This document shows, one piece after another, positions 36,601 through 49,200 of a DNA stretch of 64,000 nucleotides. Under the pieces are notes generated by a model, which did not search any database, was not told the origin of the DNA, and saw only the letters and a list, made by a program, of their open reading frames with translations. How positions within the stretch are numbered: the first letter of the stretch is position 1; every line of letters starts with the position of its first letter. A program made the translations under genes and the position numbers. Origin of the DNA: Zygnema cylindricum (taxonomy: Eukaryota > Streptophyta > Zygnematophyceae > Zygnematales > Zygnemataceae); contig JBBHKE010002683.1 of assembly GCA_037447655.1 (NCBI GenBank), forward strand, positions 62,001-126,000. The letters are read 5' to 3'.

Positions 36601-38028
36601 CGCAAGAGGTCTGAAGAGGACAGATAGCCACTAATACGTTGCAGTCCTCCAGAGATTCCTTAAATGTAGCCTCGTTCAGTTCAGCTGTTGTCTTGTTCTT
36701 GTTGCTGAAGTATTTCCTGTCTTCTGGTGTTTCCACTTCGTGTATTGACTGTTACGGAATTGAAATTTTTTCATGTTCTATTCCCTTTTTTGGGGTTTTA
36801 TTTTGAGTCAATGTGTATGGTTGTATGTTTTTGTGAATTACTGTACAAGAGGCATTCACACGGATGAAAGTGTACTATTGCTCGAGTAATGTTGGAAATT
36901 CTAGTAACATAACTACCAGTGATGTGTGTAGAATCTGATCAGCACATGATTATTGAATATTTTTTGTTCAAATCTGATGTATCCTATCTACAAGTGTTTG
37001 TTTTATGATGCATCACGAGGCTTTTATAGGTCAATGGGACATCAATAGCACACACATTGATGCAGTTCAATCTTTTGCAGCCGTCCCACTCAATCTTTTG
37101 CATGATGAGGCAAACAAAAAAAGTTTTTCTTTCTGGACACACTCTTTTAATTTTATGTACTAATAATTTTTAGTCTTTCTATCCTTCTTTTTTATCGCAT
37201 TTTGTACTTTATGATTTATCAAATATCGCAGCTCATTTTATATCGCAGCTCTGTTTTGTTGCTCATTCTATCACTGCCATCAGTAGTGATTTCCTTCTAA
37301 TGTTAAGACTGTTGTTTGCAATGGTAACCTTGATTCAATATGCCATACAAAGCTGTCACAGCGCGCTTCTGCGATTTTTCAATGTTGGGCAGCCTTTTGG
37401 AATCATTATTCGAGTAAAAGACGTCATTAGCGTGAGGTTTATGTCATGTCACAGATATCAATTTTAACCCAGTTAAAAAATTGCATGGCTGATTCTGAAC
37501 TTTAATTCAGGGGCACTGACTGATATAGTGTCTAATAATGATTCCCATTTTAGTGTTGCTTGAAAGATTTGTTTGAAGGTATTTGTTTCACTTTTCTGAT
37601 ATGCTGTTTCTGTACATATCCTTTTCGTTTTTATAGCATCCTAGTGGCACGACTGGAGGCGTACCCCCTCAAGGAGGCGGTTGTGGGGCAGTCAGTACCC
37701 TCGCTGATGGAGACCTCCCAAGTGTTATGACATGTGCAAACTATCTCAAACTCCCACCCTACTCATGCAAGGTGGGTATTTTCAAAATTTAAAATATTTG
37801 GTGCTTCTCATTTGGCGCCATTTCAGTCTTTCTGCACTGATACTCGTATTGAAATTTCAGTTCTTATGTTCTTATCTATAAAGGTCGAGTTTTTGGTTTC
37901 TTAGTTTCCTTTTTTCTGTTGTTGACTTGGGAGGGAGGGAGAGTGGGTGGATTCACTTGCAGAGAGTGATGAAGGAGAGGCTTCTTTATGCCATTCACGA
38001 AGGACAGGGCTCTTTCGATCTTTCTTAA
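24695..38028 (+). CDS. UPL3: UPL3/UPL4-type HECT E3 ubiquitin-protein ligase, 17 exons, 2034 aa
   Basis: Joined exons: 24695-25666, 25793-25903, 26072-26188, 26320-26490, 26856-27014, 27388-27636, 27865-27986, 28240-29782, 29980-30162, 30844-32514, 34723-34944, 35167-35271, 35444-35524, 35715-35783, 35963-36091, 37637-37771, 37963-38028. All junctions keep frame; intron 5 is GC-AG. The ATG gives [11 protein letters not shown], the conserved UPL3 N-terminus. A Lys/Glu/Asp-rich repeat lies at residues ~120-165. Armadillo-like helices follow (~180-650, with [19 protein letters not shown] and [26 protein letters not shown]). Exon 9 is almost purely acidic. The HECT domain fills the last ~350 residues; the thioester Cys is in [14 protein letters not shown] (codon 37733-37735, about residue 2001), and the protein ends GQGSFDLS. 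In Arabidopsis UPL3 acts in trichome, proteasome and transcription-factor turnover pathways. It is longer than Arabidopsis UPL3 (about 1890 aa). UPL3 and UPL4 are not separable here. Confidence 0.94.
32911..33312. repeat. TATA/TATG microsatellite in intron 10 of the UPL3-like gene
   Basis: About 400 bp of interspersed (TA)n and (TATG)n with occasional CGTA. It produces long low-complexity open frames on both strands (runs of Tyr, Ile, Met, His) that are not genes. The host intron (32515-34722) is the longest in the gene at 2.2 kb. Confidence 0.95.
36241..36627. repeat. Foldback repeat in intron 15 of the UPL3-like gene
   Basis: A ~55-bp block (tgtcctcttcagacctc ... gaaatgtcttcaa) at 36241-36292 recurs inverted at about 36330-36395 and again at 36563-36627, the last two separated by a TA-rich stretch. 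RNA from this intron could form a stem of 50 bp or more with mismatches. Confidence 0.7.
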
Positions 38029-39108
38029 GAGAGAACACAAAATAATCGTGGGCTAATTCCCGTCTGTAAGCTCAGTATTTGTAAGCTTGTTTCTTAACTG
38101 GCCCAGTCCTCATCCCAATTCATAGCTCTGCTTTGAGTATGGCTCTTTTGTACAGACCAGGCTTGAGCCAGACAAAGGCATCTTTAAGGCAAGAAATGGA
38201 TTAGAGAGAGGCTGAAACGGCATTTTTGTATGACATAGTCAACAACTGTGAATAACGATCGCAACCATCCTAAAGATTCTTGACGTCTGTTGTCGGGTGT
38301 GGGGTTTTCTTTGTGATTATAGATTAGTTTGGTTTTCGAGGTTTTGTTGGGAAACGGACGGGGAGAATAGTGGTTTAGTGTTTTGTTTTGACTCTCTCTC
38401 TCTCTCTTTCTCCCTCTCTCTCTCTTTCTCTTGTATTGAAAAGTCAGATTTCTGGGGATGGGCAGCATTTGTTTTTTTATACAACATAAAAGGGCAGTTA
38501 GAGGAAGCTGGTTCGAGTATTAAATTGAATGGTTTGCTGGATGGAGTACCGCATGAGTGCATATTGATTGCGGTGTATAACTCGAGGGTTTACAAGTGAA
38601 GTCTTGATATTTTACATGGAAAATGTGTGAGTAGTGTTTTTAGTGAATCATTTAAAATTCTGATATCTAATTTAGTGATTGTTCCGTGTTTTAGACTTCT
38701 CCGTTACGGAAGGATTGTTAGCATGTGTAACCTGTGAGGTTGAGTTGTCAATTTTTTGAAATTGGTCGTGTTGTGGGCAAATTTGTATGATGGTTTTGTC
38801 ACATCTGAATGCTCGTATTCTGTTTGGTTTTAGACTACTCTGCACATGATTTGTTGCTAGTTATTGCCCTAATGTACCTTCTTCCTTCAGATAATATGCA
38901 TATGGCAATTGCCTACTCGACACGATGGGCCAATATTAGGCGATGTATGTGATTTTGTGAAGGCTGTCTCATTACTTTCTCCGCCCAGAAACAAAGCAGT
39001 CCATGAATATTGGATGGGGAGTGAATAGGATGTGTGCGAATCCGGCTTTACTTCTTTCATTGCATATTGGATGCGAAGCCGGGGCTCAACGGCCCAATGT
39101 TGTTACTA
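38029..39108. other. Downstream region of the UPL3-like gene, no gene seen
   Basis: Likely contains the 3' UTR. A CT-rich microsatellite lies at 38392-38432. Otherwise unique-looking AT-rich sequence with no recognised gene. Confidence 0.5.
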
Positions 39109-39293
39109 CACCACTCATTGTTATTAGCGGATATATTAGTGTTAATGTGAAATTAGAATTTATAATACTAATTTAGTACAAAGAGGCCTGGCAGATTGAA
39201 GTCCTTAAAATTAAGTAAACTCTTTTATGTGATTTTGGCCAAAAAATATTGTGACTGAATTAGTGTTATTAACGCTAGAAACGATGAGCGGTG
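39109..39293. mobile_element. TIR element (MITE), family CACCGNGAATC, 185 bp
   Basis: Ends caccactcattgttatta and aacgatgagcggtg are imperfect inverted repeats with TA on both sides (39107-39108, 39294-39295). Subterminal attagtgttaat / ttagtgttattaacgct resembles the elements at 15435 and 61804. Confidence 0.75.
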
Positions 39294-39605
39294 TAGTGGA
39301 AATGTCACACTGTTGAGTCTTGGGGAATTGAGTTGTCCCGTTGTGATAGAACAGGCAAGTAGCACACTGAGCTTATATGGGCCAGAGACCGACGACCAGT
39401 TTTTGTAGACAAATGACTTTCATCAAGAGCTGTCTGTGGGATACTGCGTTTCTGCTGTGACGCTTGTCCAATGATCTCGCAGAATACCAGTCTGAACCTT
39501 GCAATTTTCAGGCCCTGGAGGTCTGGTGGGTCGAGGAAGCGCACGCGTCCACGTCGTCCCCCTTCCATATCGTTTTACGATGTGCCGCGTTGCGCGACCC
39601 TTCAT

Positions 39606-39692
39606 GTTTATATGTATGTTCAGGGTTTTTTATTATATGTGTTTTTGTTCATATAAACAAAACACAAATAATAAAAAACCCTAAACATATAA
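39606..39692. repeat. Imperfect inverted repeat
   Basis: atatgtatgttcagggttttttattat faces ataataaaaaaccctaaacatat around a short loop. Could be a degenerate foldback element. The downstream bases to ~41063 hold no gene. Confidence 0.55.
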
Positions 39693-40373
39693 CCCTAAAA
39701 ATCCGAGATACCTGGGTGGTGTCTTTCAAATTAGTGGGTCTGATGCCTTTTTTGCTCTATAACGTGCGTCCCTCCAGACCCACCAACAGGGCAAACTTGT
39801 AAGAACGTAGTCTGAACTTGAAGCTGTATGAAACTGGACATATGCGTTCATCAATACGACATTTCAAAGGTGCCTCGAAATAGTAAAACTGTACTCCCGA
39901 ATTTTGAAGCAACTTGCATGCATATTTAGTTTCAACTTCTTGCGCACTACTCCTTGTGGTTTTGTAGTAATGGTAGCAAGGGAGTCATCTCCGTATAACG
40001 ATTATTTTCTGTTTGCGAGCGAAAATGTTCGAGAGTGCCAACTTTGTGGGCTAATGAAAGGCTCTCTTATTTGCTCTGAAGTTGTTCCATTGTAGCAGCA
40101 GAATGTACCTGCCGAGCAAACGCAGCCAACACTGGTAGAAAAAAAAAAAATTGTCACCCATAAAAAGCGTGACATTCTGTAGGGTCGCAGCCTCATTACA
40201 GCGTCATCAAGCGTTTCGGGAGATGTTTGAATCCGGAAGGAATATATGCATAGATGTCTCATTCGTAAAGATTTTGACATTTTTACGAAATTTCGTTTTT
40301 TTTTTTAGATTTTGAATCTTTCGTAAAATGTGTATACTTTTTGTACGGATAAAACGTACGGATATTATGTACA

Positions 40374-40491
40374 GCGTTTTATTTCCGCGCGCGAAGTTTG
40401 AAAGAAATTTGTACGGTACGGACGTACGGTAATTTTTAAAAAGTGACGTTTCATTTCTGCGCGCGAAGTCTGAAAGAAATTTGTACGGTTC
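40374..40491. repeat. Direct duplication of a ~45-bp unit
   Basis: The block tttcatttctgcgcgcgaag-like sequence followed by gaaagaaatttgtacggt occurs at 40374-40418 and again at 40443-40491, separated by a GTAC-rich spacer. Confidence 0.7.
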
Positions 40492-40636
40492 ATCATTACA
40501 ACGAAGCCGCCATGGAATCCGCCATTAAAGGCTGGATTGAAGCCACACTTGAAGCTTCCAGGAACCTCTTCACAGGCAGCCATGTTTAGGCCTCGAGGAG
40601 CAGTGGGAGCATGTTAAGGCTCCAAAGGGATATGAT

Positions 40637-40850
40637 GGATTTTTTTTTCAATTATGATTTTGTCATTATTCAATTTGAAATACAAAAATGGTTATTTTTT
40701 GCTTCAATTTTGAATTTATCATTATTAAGTGTTGACATACAAAAATGGATACTTTTTTTTCAATTGTGATTTTACCATTATTCAATTTTGACTTTCAAAA
40801 ATGGTTATTTTTTGCTTCAATTGTAAATTTGTGAATGTTGACATGTTGTA
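40637..40850. repeat. AT-rich tandem repeat, ~110-bp unit, two copies
   Basis: Units begin ggat(t/a)ctttttttt and contain aaaaatggttattttttgc and a second half-unit beginning ttcaatt. Copies start at 40637 and 40747; each unit is itself two related ~55-bp halves. Confidence 0.65.
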
Positions 40851-40856
40851 ATAGCA

Positions 40857-40985
40857 CCGGCATGGCGCGGGGAGGGCGTCGGCGCTGAGAGGGCGTCGGC
40901 GCTCACAGGGCGTCGGCTCTGCCTCGGCGCTGGCGACGAGTCCTGCGCCGAGGCAGTCTGGTCGCTGGCGACGTGATAGTCTAAT
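40857..40985. repeat. GC-rich block with repeated gcgtcggcgct
   Basis: A sharp GC-rich island inside AT-rich DNA. gggcgtcggcgct-like units occur three times, and ctcggcgctggcgacgag is partly inverted as gccgaggcagtctggtcgc. No gene seen. Confidence 0.5.
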
Positions 40986-41063
40986 CGCTGGTTGCAGGTT
41001 CACCGTCCAGCGAAGTGACTGTCGTCGTTGGTTTTCGTTTAGAACTTCTGGAATTTTGATTAA

Positions 41064-41710
41064 GGGTGAAGTTCCATAATACGTTTTTGTAATTGTACGG
41101 CAAACTCTACAGACCGGGTCGATTGAGTCGAAGTTCCATCAATCTTAACTTCAAATCTTGACTTGCGTGCCATGTACTTGCGTACGAAGTAATCATACGA
41201 CAAAACTTTTATACATTTTGCAGACGCCAGTTTGTACGCCAGCTCATTTTTTAGGGTTTCAGTTTTCGAACATATTGAAAGTCCTTTGAGAGAAATAGTG
41301 TGACAAACAAAAGTTACCAAAAATAGCGTGACGATGGAATGTTACGAAATTTCGTTTTTATTTTCGGTTGTATTTTGGAAAGCGCGTGTCATGTGCAAAT
41401 CTTAAGATTTTTGGTTGGTTTTCCATCATGACACGTAGCTTAATTGTCCACCGTGTCACAAAATTTTTTTTTTCTGTATATGCTAACCCACCTCTTCGAG
41501 GTGGGTTGAGTGTATTAGAGAAAATTGAAGTGAACTCCTCGAAGATGAACATGTGACGGCCAGTATTACCTCCAAGACCTTCGGAGAGTATCGGCAAGAT
41601 TCTCTGTAATGTTGTTTTTCGTATAAAAACGAAAAAGGCGGTACGATTTGGTACGGAGAGTCGCGGATTTCTGTAAAAAACGCCACTTTTCGCTTGATGG
41701 AACTTCACCA
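41064..41710. mobile_element. Harbinger-like TIR element with TAA target duplication, 647 bp
   Basis: The left end gggtgaagttccat and right end atggaacttcacca are inverted repeats. TAA flanks both sides (41061-41063, 41711-41713). TAA/TTA duplications and GGG-starting ends are typical of PIF/Harbinger. No transposase found. Related fragments lie at 14968-15384 and near 43530-43957. Confidence 0.75.
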
Positions 41711-41713
41711 TAA

Positions 41714-43386
41714 GGGTGAAGTTCCATTACACCATAGTTCAAAAGTAGGCGTTTTTTGGTAGGCCTTTTGTAGGCTGCCTTTAGCGTAAGTTGTGTTAAG
41801 GGCTTTCCATGTGATATTCTTAGATCGCTACTTTCATCAGCGACCGTCCGATCGTCCGAATCTGACGATAGTCCTATCGTAAGTTGTGTTATGGGCTTTT
41901 CATGTGATCTTCTTAGATCGTTACTTTCATCAACGACCGTCAGATCGTCCAAATCTGACGGTTTAAATAAAAAGTCGCTCAAAACTCACAGAAAAATATT
42001 TTTTTGTCCGATTTTTTTATAAAATTTAGACATGACGTTTAATTCTCTATCGATCGATGTGCAACTCAACCCTGTTACTATTTTATTTTATTTTGCGGCC
42101 AATACAATATGGGTCTTAAGGCCATATTGTATGTTTTGCATACAATAGGCATATTGTATGGGCGTACGGTCACCTACTTTTGAACTATGCATTACACGAA
42201 AAGCATAGTTGTTCACGGCGATTAGTGCGAACGTACCGTACGCGACGAATTATACGTAACAAACGCATTGAACCTTTTGATCAAATCGTAAAAAATCGTT
42301 AATGAATTTCCTTCCGTACTATTCCGTACATAAAAAAACAAAAAACTATTACATATAACGTAGTGTGCAAGTCTTTTCAGTTAAATGAGCGGTAAAACAA
42401 TAAACCCTTTATATTTTTATCACACACATCACCGCTATCGAAACTTCTTCACCAACCGGTAGTCCAGACGTCCGCCTGAGGTTACGATGAGCTTATGACG
42501 TACCCAGGTTCGAATGTCACAAAGGTAAAATTTTGTGAAATTTTGTCTGTCCGAGCCTATGTCCGAGCCTATCTGACAGACAGACATGGCCGCCTGCTGT
42601 CTGCCTTCTTTCTCTATCTCGCAGACAGCGCATTACTCCAAAAAAAAAATACAGACCAAGAACTAATGACATTTACCCACTCCTCTCCTCGATTTCTAGG
42701 CATGATTGCTTTTGTCGAAGTCCGGAGGCGAGGATAGTCAAAAGCTTGGGAGGGAGGAGGGTAGGATATGGGGAAGCGGCTTCCTCGCGGTTTCGTTTTC
42801 AATGTTCCATGGCGTCTTCTTTCAAAAAAAAATGAAGAAGACGCCTGTATAAATTTCAAATTGAACGCGCGAAATTATGGTGACGTTCAACGTCTCTTTT
42901 CGAAAATGTCCGTACATTTTCGATTCTAAAACGTACAACTTCCGTGGTATTTCTGTTCAGTTCACTGAACAGAAAGTACCAATAACTACGACGCGTATTT
43001 CCCGTTTTATTCCGTTCATATCCGTAAAACAATTTTCAGTTACAGTAGTTTGTTTACATGTTTCCGTAAATACTTCAGTTTCAGTTTACAGTAGACGTTT
43101 TTTAACGATTTTTTCAAAAGTCACGAATTATACGTTTCAATCGTAAAAAAGGAAAAAATCGTGCGATTTGAACAACTATGACGAAAAGTGAGGTTGTTTA
43201 CAGAAATTCGGACCTCTCCGTACTACTTCGTACTTCATATTTTGTTTTTATACGGAATACAACATTACAGAGAATCTTGCCAATATTCTCCAAAAGTCTA
43301 GGAGTTAACAATGACCGTTGGATGTTTTTTCGCGAAGCATTCGCTTCGAATGTTTCTGTAATTGGTGATGTATTCGCTTTGAATGT
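41714..43386. other. Repeat-rich non-coding region
   Basis: A second copy of the gggtgaagttccat end begins at 41714. A ~93-bp unit (gtaagttgtgttaaggg ... atctgacg) is directly duplicated at 41785-41877 and 41878-41970. The block catagttcaaaagtagg near 41734 recurs inverted near 42170. An imperfect palindrome (tacaatatgg / ccatattgta) lies at about 42103-42131. No gene recognised. Confidence 0.5.
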
Positions 43387-43434
43387 TTCTGTAATTGGTG
43401 ATGTACCTCGCGAGGTACATCACCAATTACAGAA
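43387..43434. repeat. Perfect 48-bp palindrome
   Basis: The 24-base arm beginning ttctgtaattggtgatgtac and ending cctcg is followed immediately by its exact reverse complement, with no spacer. The outer part of the arm is also directly repeated just upstream (about 43346-43370). Confidence 0.95.
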
Positions 43435-43529
43435 TTTTTTGAGCCGCGACACGTTGGATAATAAGCATACGTGTTAAGATGACAACCAACGGATATCAAA
43501 AAAATCTCGCACACGATATACGCATTCAA

Positions 43530-43957
43530 AAATCCAACAAAAATACAAACGAAATGCCGTAACGTACTTTCGTCACGCTATTTGTGTTTGCGCCCATTCG
43601 TCACTCTATTTCTGGAAACGCTCATTCGTCACGCGATAAAGAGAAACCCTAAAAAATTGAGGTGCCATCTGACAAGGCGTCTACAATGACAAGGCGTCTA
43701 CAATGACAAGGCGTCTACAAAGAGTACAGAAGTTGTATTGAACGATGACCTGGTACGCACGTACATGGTACGCAAATGAAGATTTTTGGTCGGTGTGAAA
43801 ATCATTGACGATTTTCAATATCCGATCTTAACTCACGTGGTTCCACTCAATTGTGAACACGTGGATTACAGACTCTGCGCAATGGAACTTCGTTCAAATT
43901 GTAGCATTCTGTAATGTTGGCCGTACAATTACAGAATGTCCTAATGGAACTTCACCC
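43530..43957 (-). mobile_element. Fragment related to the Harbinger-like element at 41064
   Basis: The right end tggaacttcaccc (43945-43957) and the subterminal ggccgtacaattacag match the 41064-41710 and 14968-15384 copies in inverted orientation. It contains the 17-bp triplicate. Left boundary uncertain. Confidence 0.55.
43670..43720. repeat. 17-bp unit repeated exactly three times
   Basis: tgacaaggcgtctacaa occurs three times without interruption (43670, 43687, 43704). Confidence 0.95.
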
Positions 43958-46211
43958 TATGTTGTCATCGTATTGTTCGTTATCGATTAAATATTCTACT
44001 ATTTTTTAATTTTAGTTTTTAGTATAGAGTCAAAGTCGGTCAACAGATTTTAAAAAATTTGAACTTTGTTTCATGCGCATATTCGTTCTTTTTTTGGCGT
44101 TTCATGCGTGCGTTTTATGCGCATGAGACATCTATGAATATATGGATTTACGCGTCACGTGACGTCATGATCAGAAAAAGTTTGTCGTCGCCCAGTTTCA
44201 GAAAAAAAGTGTACGAACGTTTCGTCGTTTATAATCACTTGTCTTTTTGGCTCGCCAGTGTTGTACTGTACGCTTACGTAGCATAGGACAAAGATGTTAC
44301 TGGCTGACTTTTTGTCATCTAGTGTCGTTCTTCCATTTCGAACGGTGCAGCTCGGATTTGATATGTGCAGTTATTTCGTACGAGAGAGGGATTCGGTTTC
44401 GAATGGCCGTCTCTGATAGGCATATTTCGGAAATACTGTAGTTCAATACTGGATTCTGTCCGTGGACAGTCGACATTTGTACGTACCAGTCTCACGTTCG
44501 GGTTTGTTATCCGTACATGTTCGTACGGCAGCATTAATCGCTTCTACTTAGAGAAAAAGGTAGAGCGGATTTCTATCATAGTTCTATATGTTACGTTGTC
44601 GTATTTATTGACTTTTAGGACAGCGACAAAACCTTTTTCAAGAGGAACGCTTTCCGACCCTTGTAGAAAATCCGCCCTCGGTTGTTCAAGGCTCGTACGT
44701 TTGTCGGTTTGTCGCTGTGCGTCGTGTCCCGCTTATAAAACTTTGACATGTGGCAAGTTGTGAGAGCATTGCGTTAATGGCCGATGAAAGATGGGCATGC
44801 ATAGACATTCGATGTTTGGCATTTGCGGATCTTATGCTCGTGTGAACGACGTGCTGGCCGACGACGCTACAAATCCCCTGCATGTAGCAGCGTGGTGGTC
44901 GGGCAACTTCTTGTCGTTTTCCTTGTCAAAACGAAAAAGTTCATCTATTGGATAAGATCACGTCATACCATGTCAAGTGAGAGAGGCGGATTTCCTAATT
45001 GTTCCAGATACCGTACTGTAATCGGAGCGGTTCCTCATAAATTCGGTTTTATTCCGAAGAAATTCGGTTTTATTCCGAAGAAATTCGGTTTTCTGACTTG
45101 AATTCGGTTTTCTGACTTTTGCGGTAATCCCTTCGAAAGCAAAAAGGTCGCTGTCAAACTCCTGTACGGACATTGGCCAAGCAACATGTCGCGATATTTA
45201 TGAGCTCTGAACGGATGACGCGGTAGCCACCGGTTTTTGAGAACCATCTACATGTGAAGGTCGGGAACGAGCTCGTTTAATCGATTGAACCGTCGATTTT
45301 CCTTTATTCACTGTTTTTCCAGTAGCCAATCGCAGTACTGCATCTGTACATGAAGCACTAATGCCGTTCTGCCACTCTGTGCCCTTTAGATGTTAAATGG
45401 CGCATGCGAAACTGAGGACACGGGAGTACTGTACTGTACAGTACCATCCAAGGTCAAGACAGAACAGCACTGCACAGACCAAAGACAAAAAACAGATTCA
45501 GCCGTACATTTTCAACCTCACTTTGATCATGTGTCTAGGCACCCAATTTCTGCCGCATGACAGCCTGTCTGAGGTGCTGATCGTCGTCCGATGTATGGAT
45601 TATTCATCTTGGTCGTTCATTGTAGATTTGAAATTTTGGGTTCTTGCAACCCGTTGACGCAGCTCCCGCGTGTCCACGGTCACTTTTTCGGTGTATGGAA
45701 CAGTCATTTCCAGCAATCAACTCTGGAAAAGTACTTCACAAGACCGCAACCGGGAGGTTATCCCTCTCTTAGCTTGTTTTTGCGACACATGCATTCGAGC
45801 CTGTCTTGTAAATTATAGCCAAACGATTTCCATTGGTCGCCGTCTTGCCGACAAGTAAGGCGCGTTTTTTGAGCCGTCCGATTAAAACTTCCACGTGGTT
45901 AGATACGGAGTCGGACGCTCTCTCGGCGGCGTGGCTTGGCAAGCAAAAGAGGAAGCGTCTTCCCCTCTTCCTCAAATACGGATGCTGCCAGAAAGCTGTA
46001 CGTTTCAAGGTTGCGGCAAAAAGATTGGAGCTAAGCATTGGCCAGGCTAGAAAGTGTTATTGCAAGAGAAGAAAGCTAAAAGAGAGCTAGAAAGGAAGAC
46101 GAAGGCGTAACAAAAAGAAGAAAAGAAGCGGATAGCAAGACGCAATTTGAAAGAAGCAAAGGAAGAGGTAGACTCAATTGAGAAGAAGGAAAGAAAGAAA
46201 GTTTGTCAGAA
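43958..46211. other. Intergenic region upstream of the F-box/LRR gene
   Basis: No gene recognised. A 21-bp unit (aaattcggttttattccgaag) is tandemly repeated at 45039-45080, followed by two shortened, diverged copies to 45120. The last ~150 bases before the ATG are purine-rich and probably 5' UTR. Confidence 0.5.
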
Positions 46212-49200
46212 ATGGAAGGTGAGAGATCCTTTTTGCAAGACGTAGGTCGGCAAATGCGACCCTTACGACACGCGGAGGTGCAAGGAGATGAGCTTCTTCT
46301 CCGATTTGCAGGACTGCTTTATCCCGGAAGTCCTGGGAATAATAGCAGCCAAGGATCCCTGGGACAGAGTCGAGCTCCATGTGTTCCATTCGGTCAAGGA
46401 CCAATCACAAAACGAGGCCTTGGTTCTGGCAACTTGAGATCACGACACTTGGCAGGCTCTTCCTCGGCTTCATCACTTCCCCTTTTGGAAGCTGAGATGA
46501 CTCGTTCAGGGGCAGTTTCCATGGATGTCGACGGCAGGACACCTCTCGGTGGTTATCCTGTATATTCTTACAAAAGAGGAAATCCTTTCTTCGTGGAAGT
46601 GGCGAAGATGCAGAAACTAGAGTGTAATTGGGCTGAAATGCCCATGGATATCCTCGCCAATATCTTTTCCTTTCTTCCCGTGGAAGAGAGGCTTCTCTCG
46701 ATCCCTTTAGTCTGTCACGGTTGGCAAGATGCAGCACGGTATGCTCAGACCTGACCCCTTCTGGATGATTATTGTCTAAATTTCATTTTAAAGCTGTTCT
46801 TGTAATGATTTACTTTTCTATGTAGGGAGGTTTGAATCGTCTGGAAAGATCCGCTACAGTTTGTTGGAATTCTGAGAGAATCTGTCTAATAGCTGGTTCT
46901 AGCATTGAGGGGTTAAGGCATTCCAATTAATTCGCTAAGATATGTCCTCGGTTAGCTTTTTCAATCCTGTTATGCTGTCAAGTGTCTGAAACTGTTTTTT
47001 TTTTTGAAGCTGTTCGCTAGGATGATTTCAATGCTGACTTGCCACACAATGTTTTCAATTGTTGCAGGTTGTCTTCATGCTTTATGGACGTTGATGTTGA
47101 TGAATGGAGTCAGAGCTTTGCAATGTATACCACATTGGACTACTATGAAGGGCCTCAGGTGTGGCTTTTATATTTTCTTTGGAGGGTGAAGCAGGGGAAA
47201 TTAGCCTGCAGGGAGAATTAGACTGACTGCTCTCCCAATTGGAAGGATGAGTAGGCTCTGGTGTATATGAAATAGGGAGACATAATTTTCAATGCCAGTT
47301 TTTATGATAGTTAGTGTGTTGAAGGGTATCAGGTTTATGAATGACAGTATTCCGAAGAAAATATCAGGTTTCCTTTTACAGGAAGGAGTGGCATAAGCCG
47401 TCAGCAAAGCTGAGTCTTCGCTGACGTTTCTTGTGGATATTTGTCGCAGAAAATTTCTAACCGGGTGCAAGACAAGCTCGTAGAGCGAGTTGCAGCCATG
47501 GCCGGCCCTTCTCTTCTCAGCCTGAGGGCAAGGCAATGCACTGCCGCATCCCTAGAAAGAATCGCCAATCTTTGCCCTTCTTTAGAGCGGTTGGAGCTCC
47601 CTGACCTGCGTGGTCCATTTGATGAGGAACTGCGAATTGCTGTATCAAAGTTTCCCCGACTACGAAATTTGACCGTGCAGGTGATTCTAGATTCAAGGAT
47701 TTGCAGTATTTGAATTTTGCCTCTGTCATTCTGTTTATGATGTTCTCCCACCTTTCACACGATTTACTGACAGCCGAATTGATGCCATTTCAAACTCTTT
47801 TCGTATTCAATTGTATCTTTTCTCACTCTTTTGTCCCTGGGATGTGTTGGTTGTTATTTTCATTGCCGCAGCCTCTTTTCTTGCAAGATGAACCCGGGAG
47901 TGCTATTCTTAGCAATGCTACTCTGCAGATTGTGGCGGGAAGCTGTCCAATGCTAAGGGAATTGGATCTGACAGAATGTCGAGGCTTAAAAGCAGAGGCA
48001 GTTCTGAGCATTTTGCACTCTTGCAAAGGGTTACGAGCATTGAACCTGGACAGGTCAGTTTTTGTCTGATCACTGGTTTATGTTTCACATTATCATTCAT
48101 TTTTCCTTACTTGTGGTTGGTTGCTACACTTTCATTAACACTTGTTGTTTGAGAGGATGACATTTGGAGGTTATGCTGAAATTTGTACTGAAACTGCTGT
48201 GGCGGTATGCTGTGGGGGAAACAACAGTTGTATCAATGGAATGGAAACGACAAACATAATCAAAGGTCTTGCTATCCATGGTCGTGCCCTCACTCGCCTC
48301 AATTTGGCTGATTGTGGAGTGGGACCTGATGCTCTGCGCTTTCTTGGTGCCCTTACCAATCTTCAAGACTTAATTCTTCGGTGCAATAACTTTCCGGGGG
48401 CTTTCAGACATGTAAGTGATGGAAAAGGTCATGTCAATGCTTATGGAGTTTTGTTAATTTTGCAGTGTTGATCCCTGTTAAAGTATCAACACGGGTTAAT
48501 TTTACTAATGCTACAACAGTGTTGATAAAAACGGAAGATTATGCTGTTTTGGTACTTAAATGCTCGTTAGGATTACTTGCTGATTCGATGAACCGATGCT
48601 GGTTTTGATATTTGCAGGTCGTACCTCATTTAAAGCAGCTGGTACAGCTGGATTTGGGAGATAATCCGTCTCTTGATGACGCTGATGTGGAAGCTTTGGC
48701 GCGGTCTTGCCCATTACTGCGGACTTTGGATTTGTCTTATTGTGCTATAACAGACAAGAGCATGTGTTCCCTTGCTCGCCATTGCAGGTAATGGACAATT
48801 GTCTTTTGTGACACATCCGTTTTCTTGCAGTTTCAGAATCTGCTGTTTTAATTCTGTTGTCCTTTATGGGAATCCTTTTAGTAGCAATGTTCTACAATTG
48901 GAGCTAAAAATATAAAGAATATTTGCCTGAACCTTCTGCTCTCTGTTTGTTGCTTCATGCAGAGGCTTGATAGAACTCCGTGCTGATTACACTATGGTGA
49001 CAGACCAGGGTTTGGAAGCTATAGCTATGTCCTGCGCTGGAATCACTATGCTGAGCTTAAAAAACTCAGGCCTCACTGATGCAGCTTTAGAACTAGTGGC
49101 TACTCGGCTTCCTAAGCTTTCGCGTCTTACAGTAGCCGGGCATCGCACTCATGCTCCCTCAAACGGCTTAAGTCAGGCTGGTCTTGCTGCCCTCCTTGCT

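Noticed and set aside
43670-43720. Regular short repeats resembling a CRISPR array
   Set aside because: Direct tandem units without spacers in a eukaryotic genome; simple minisatellite.
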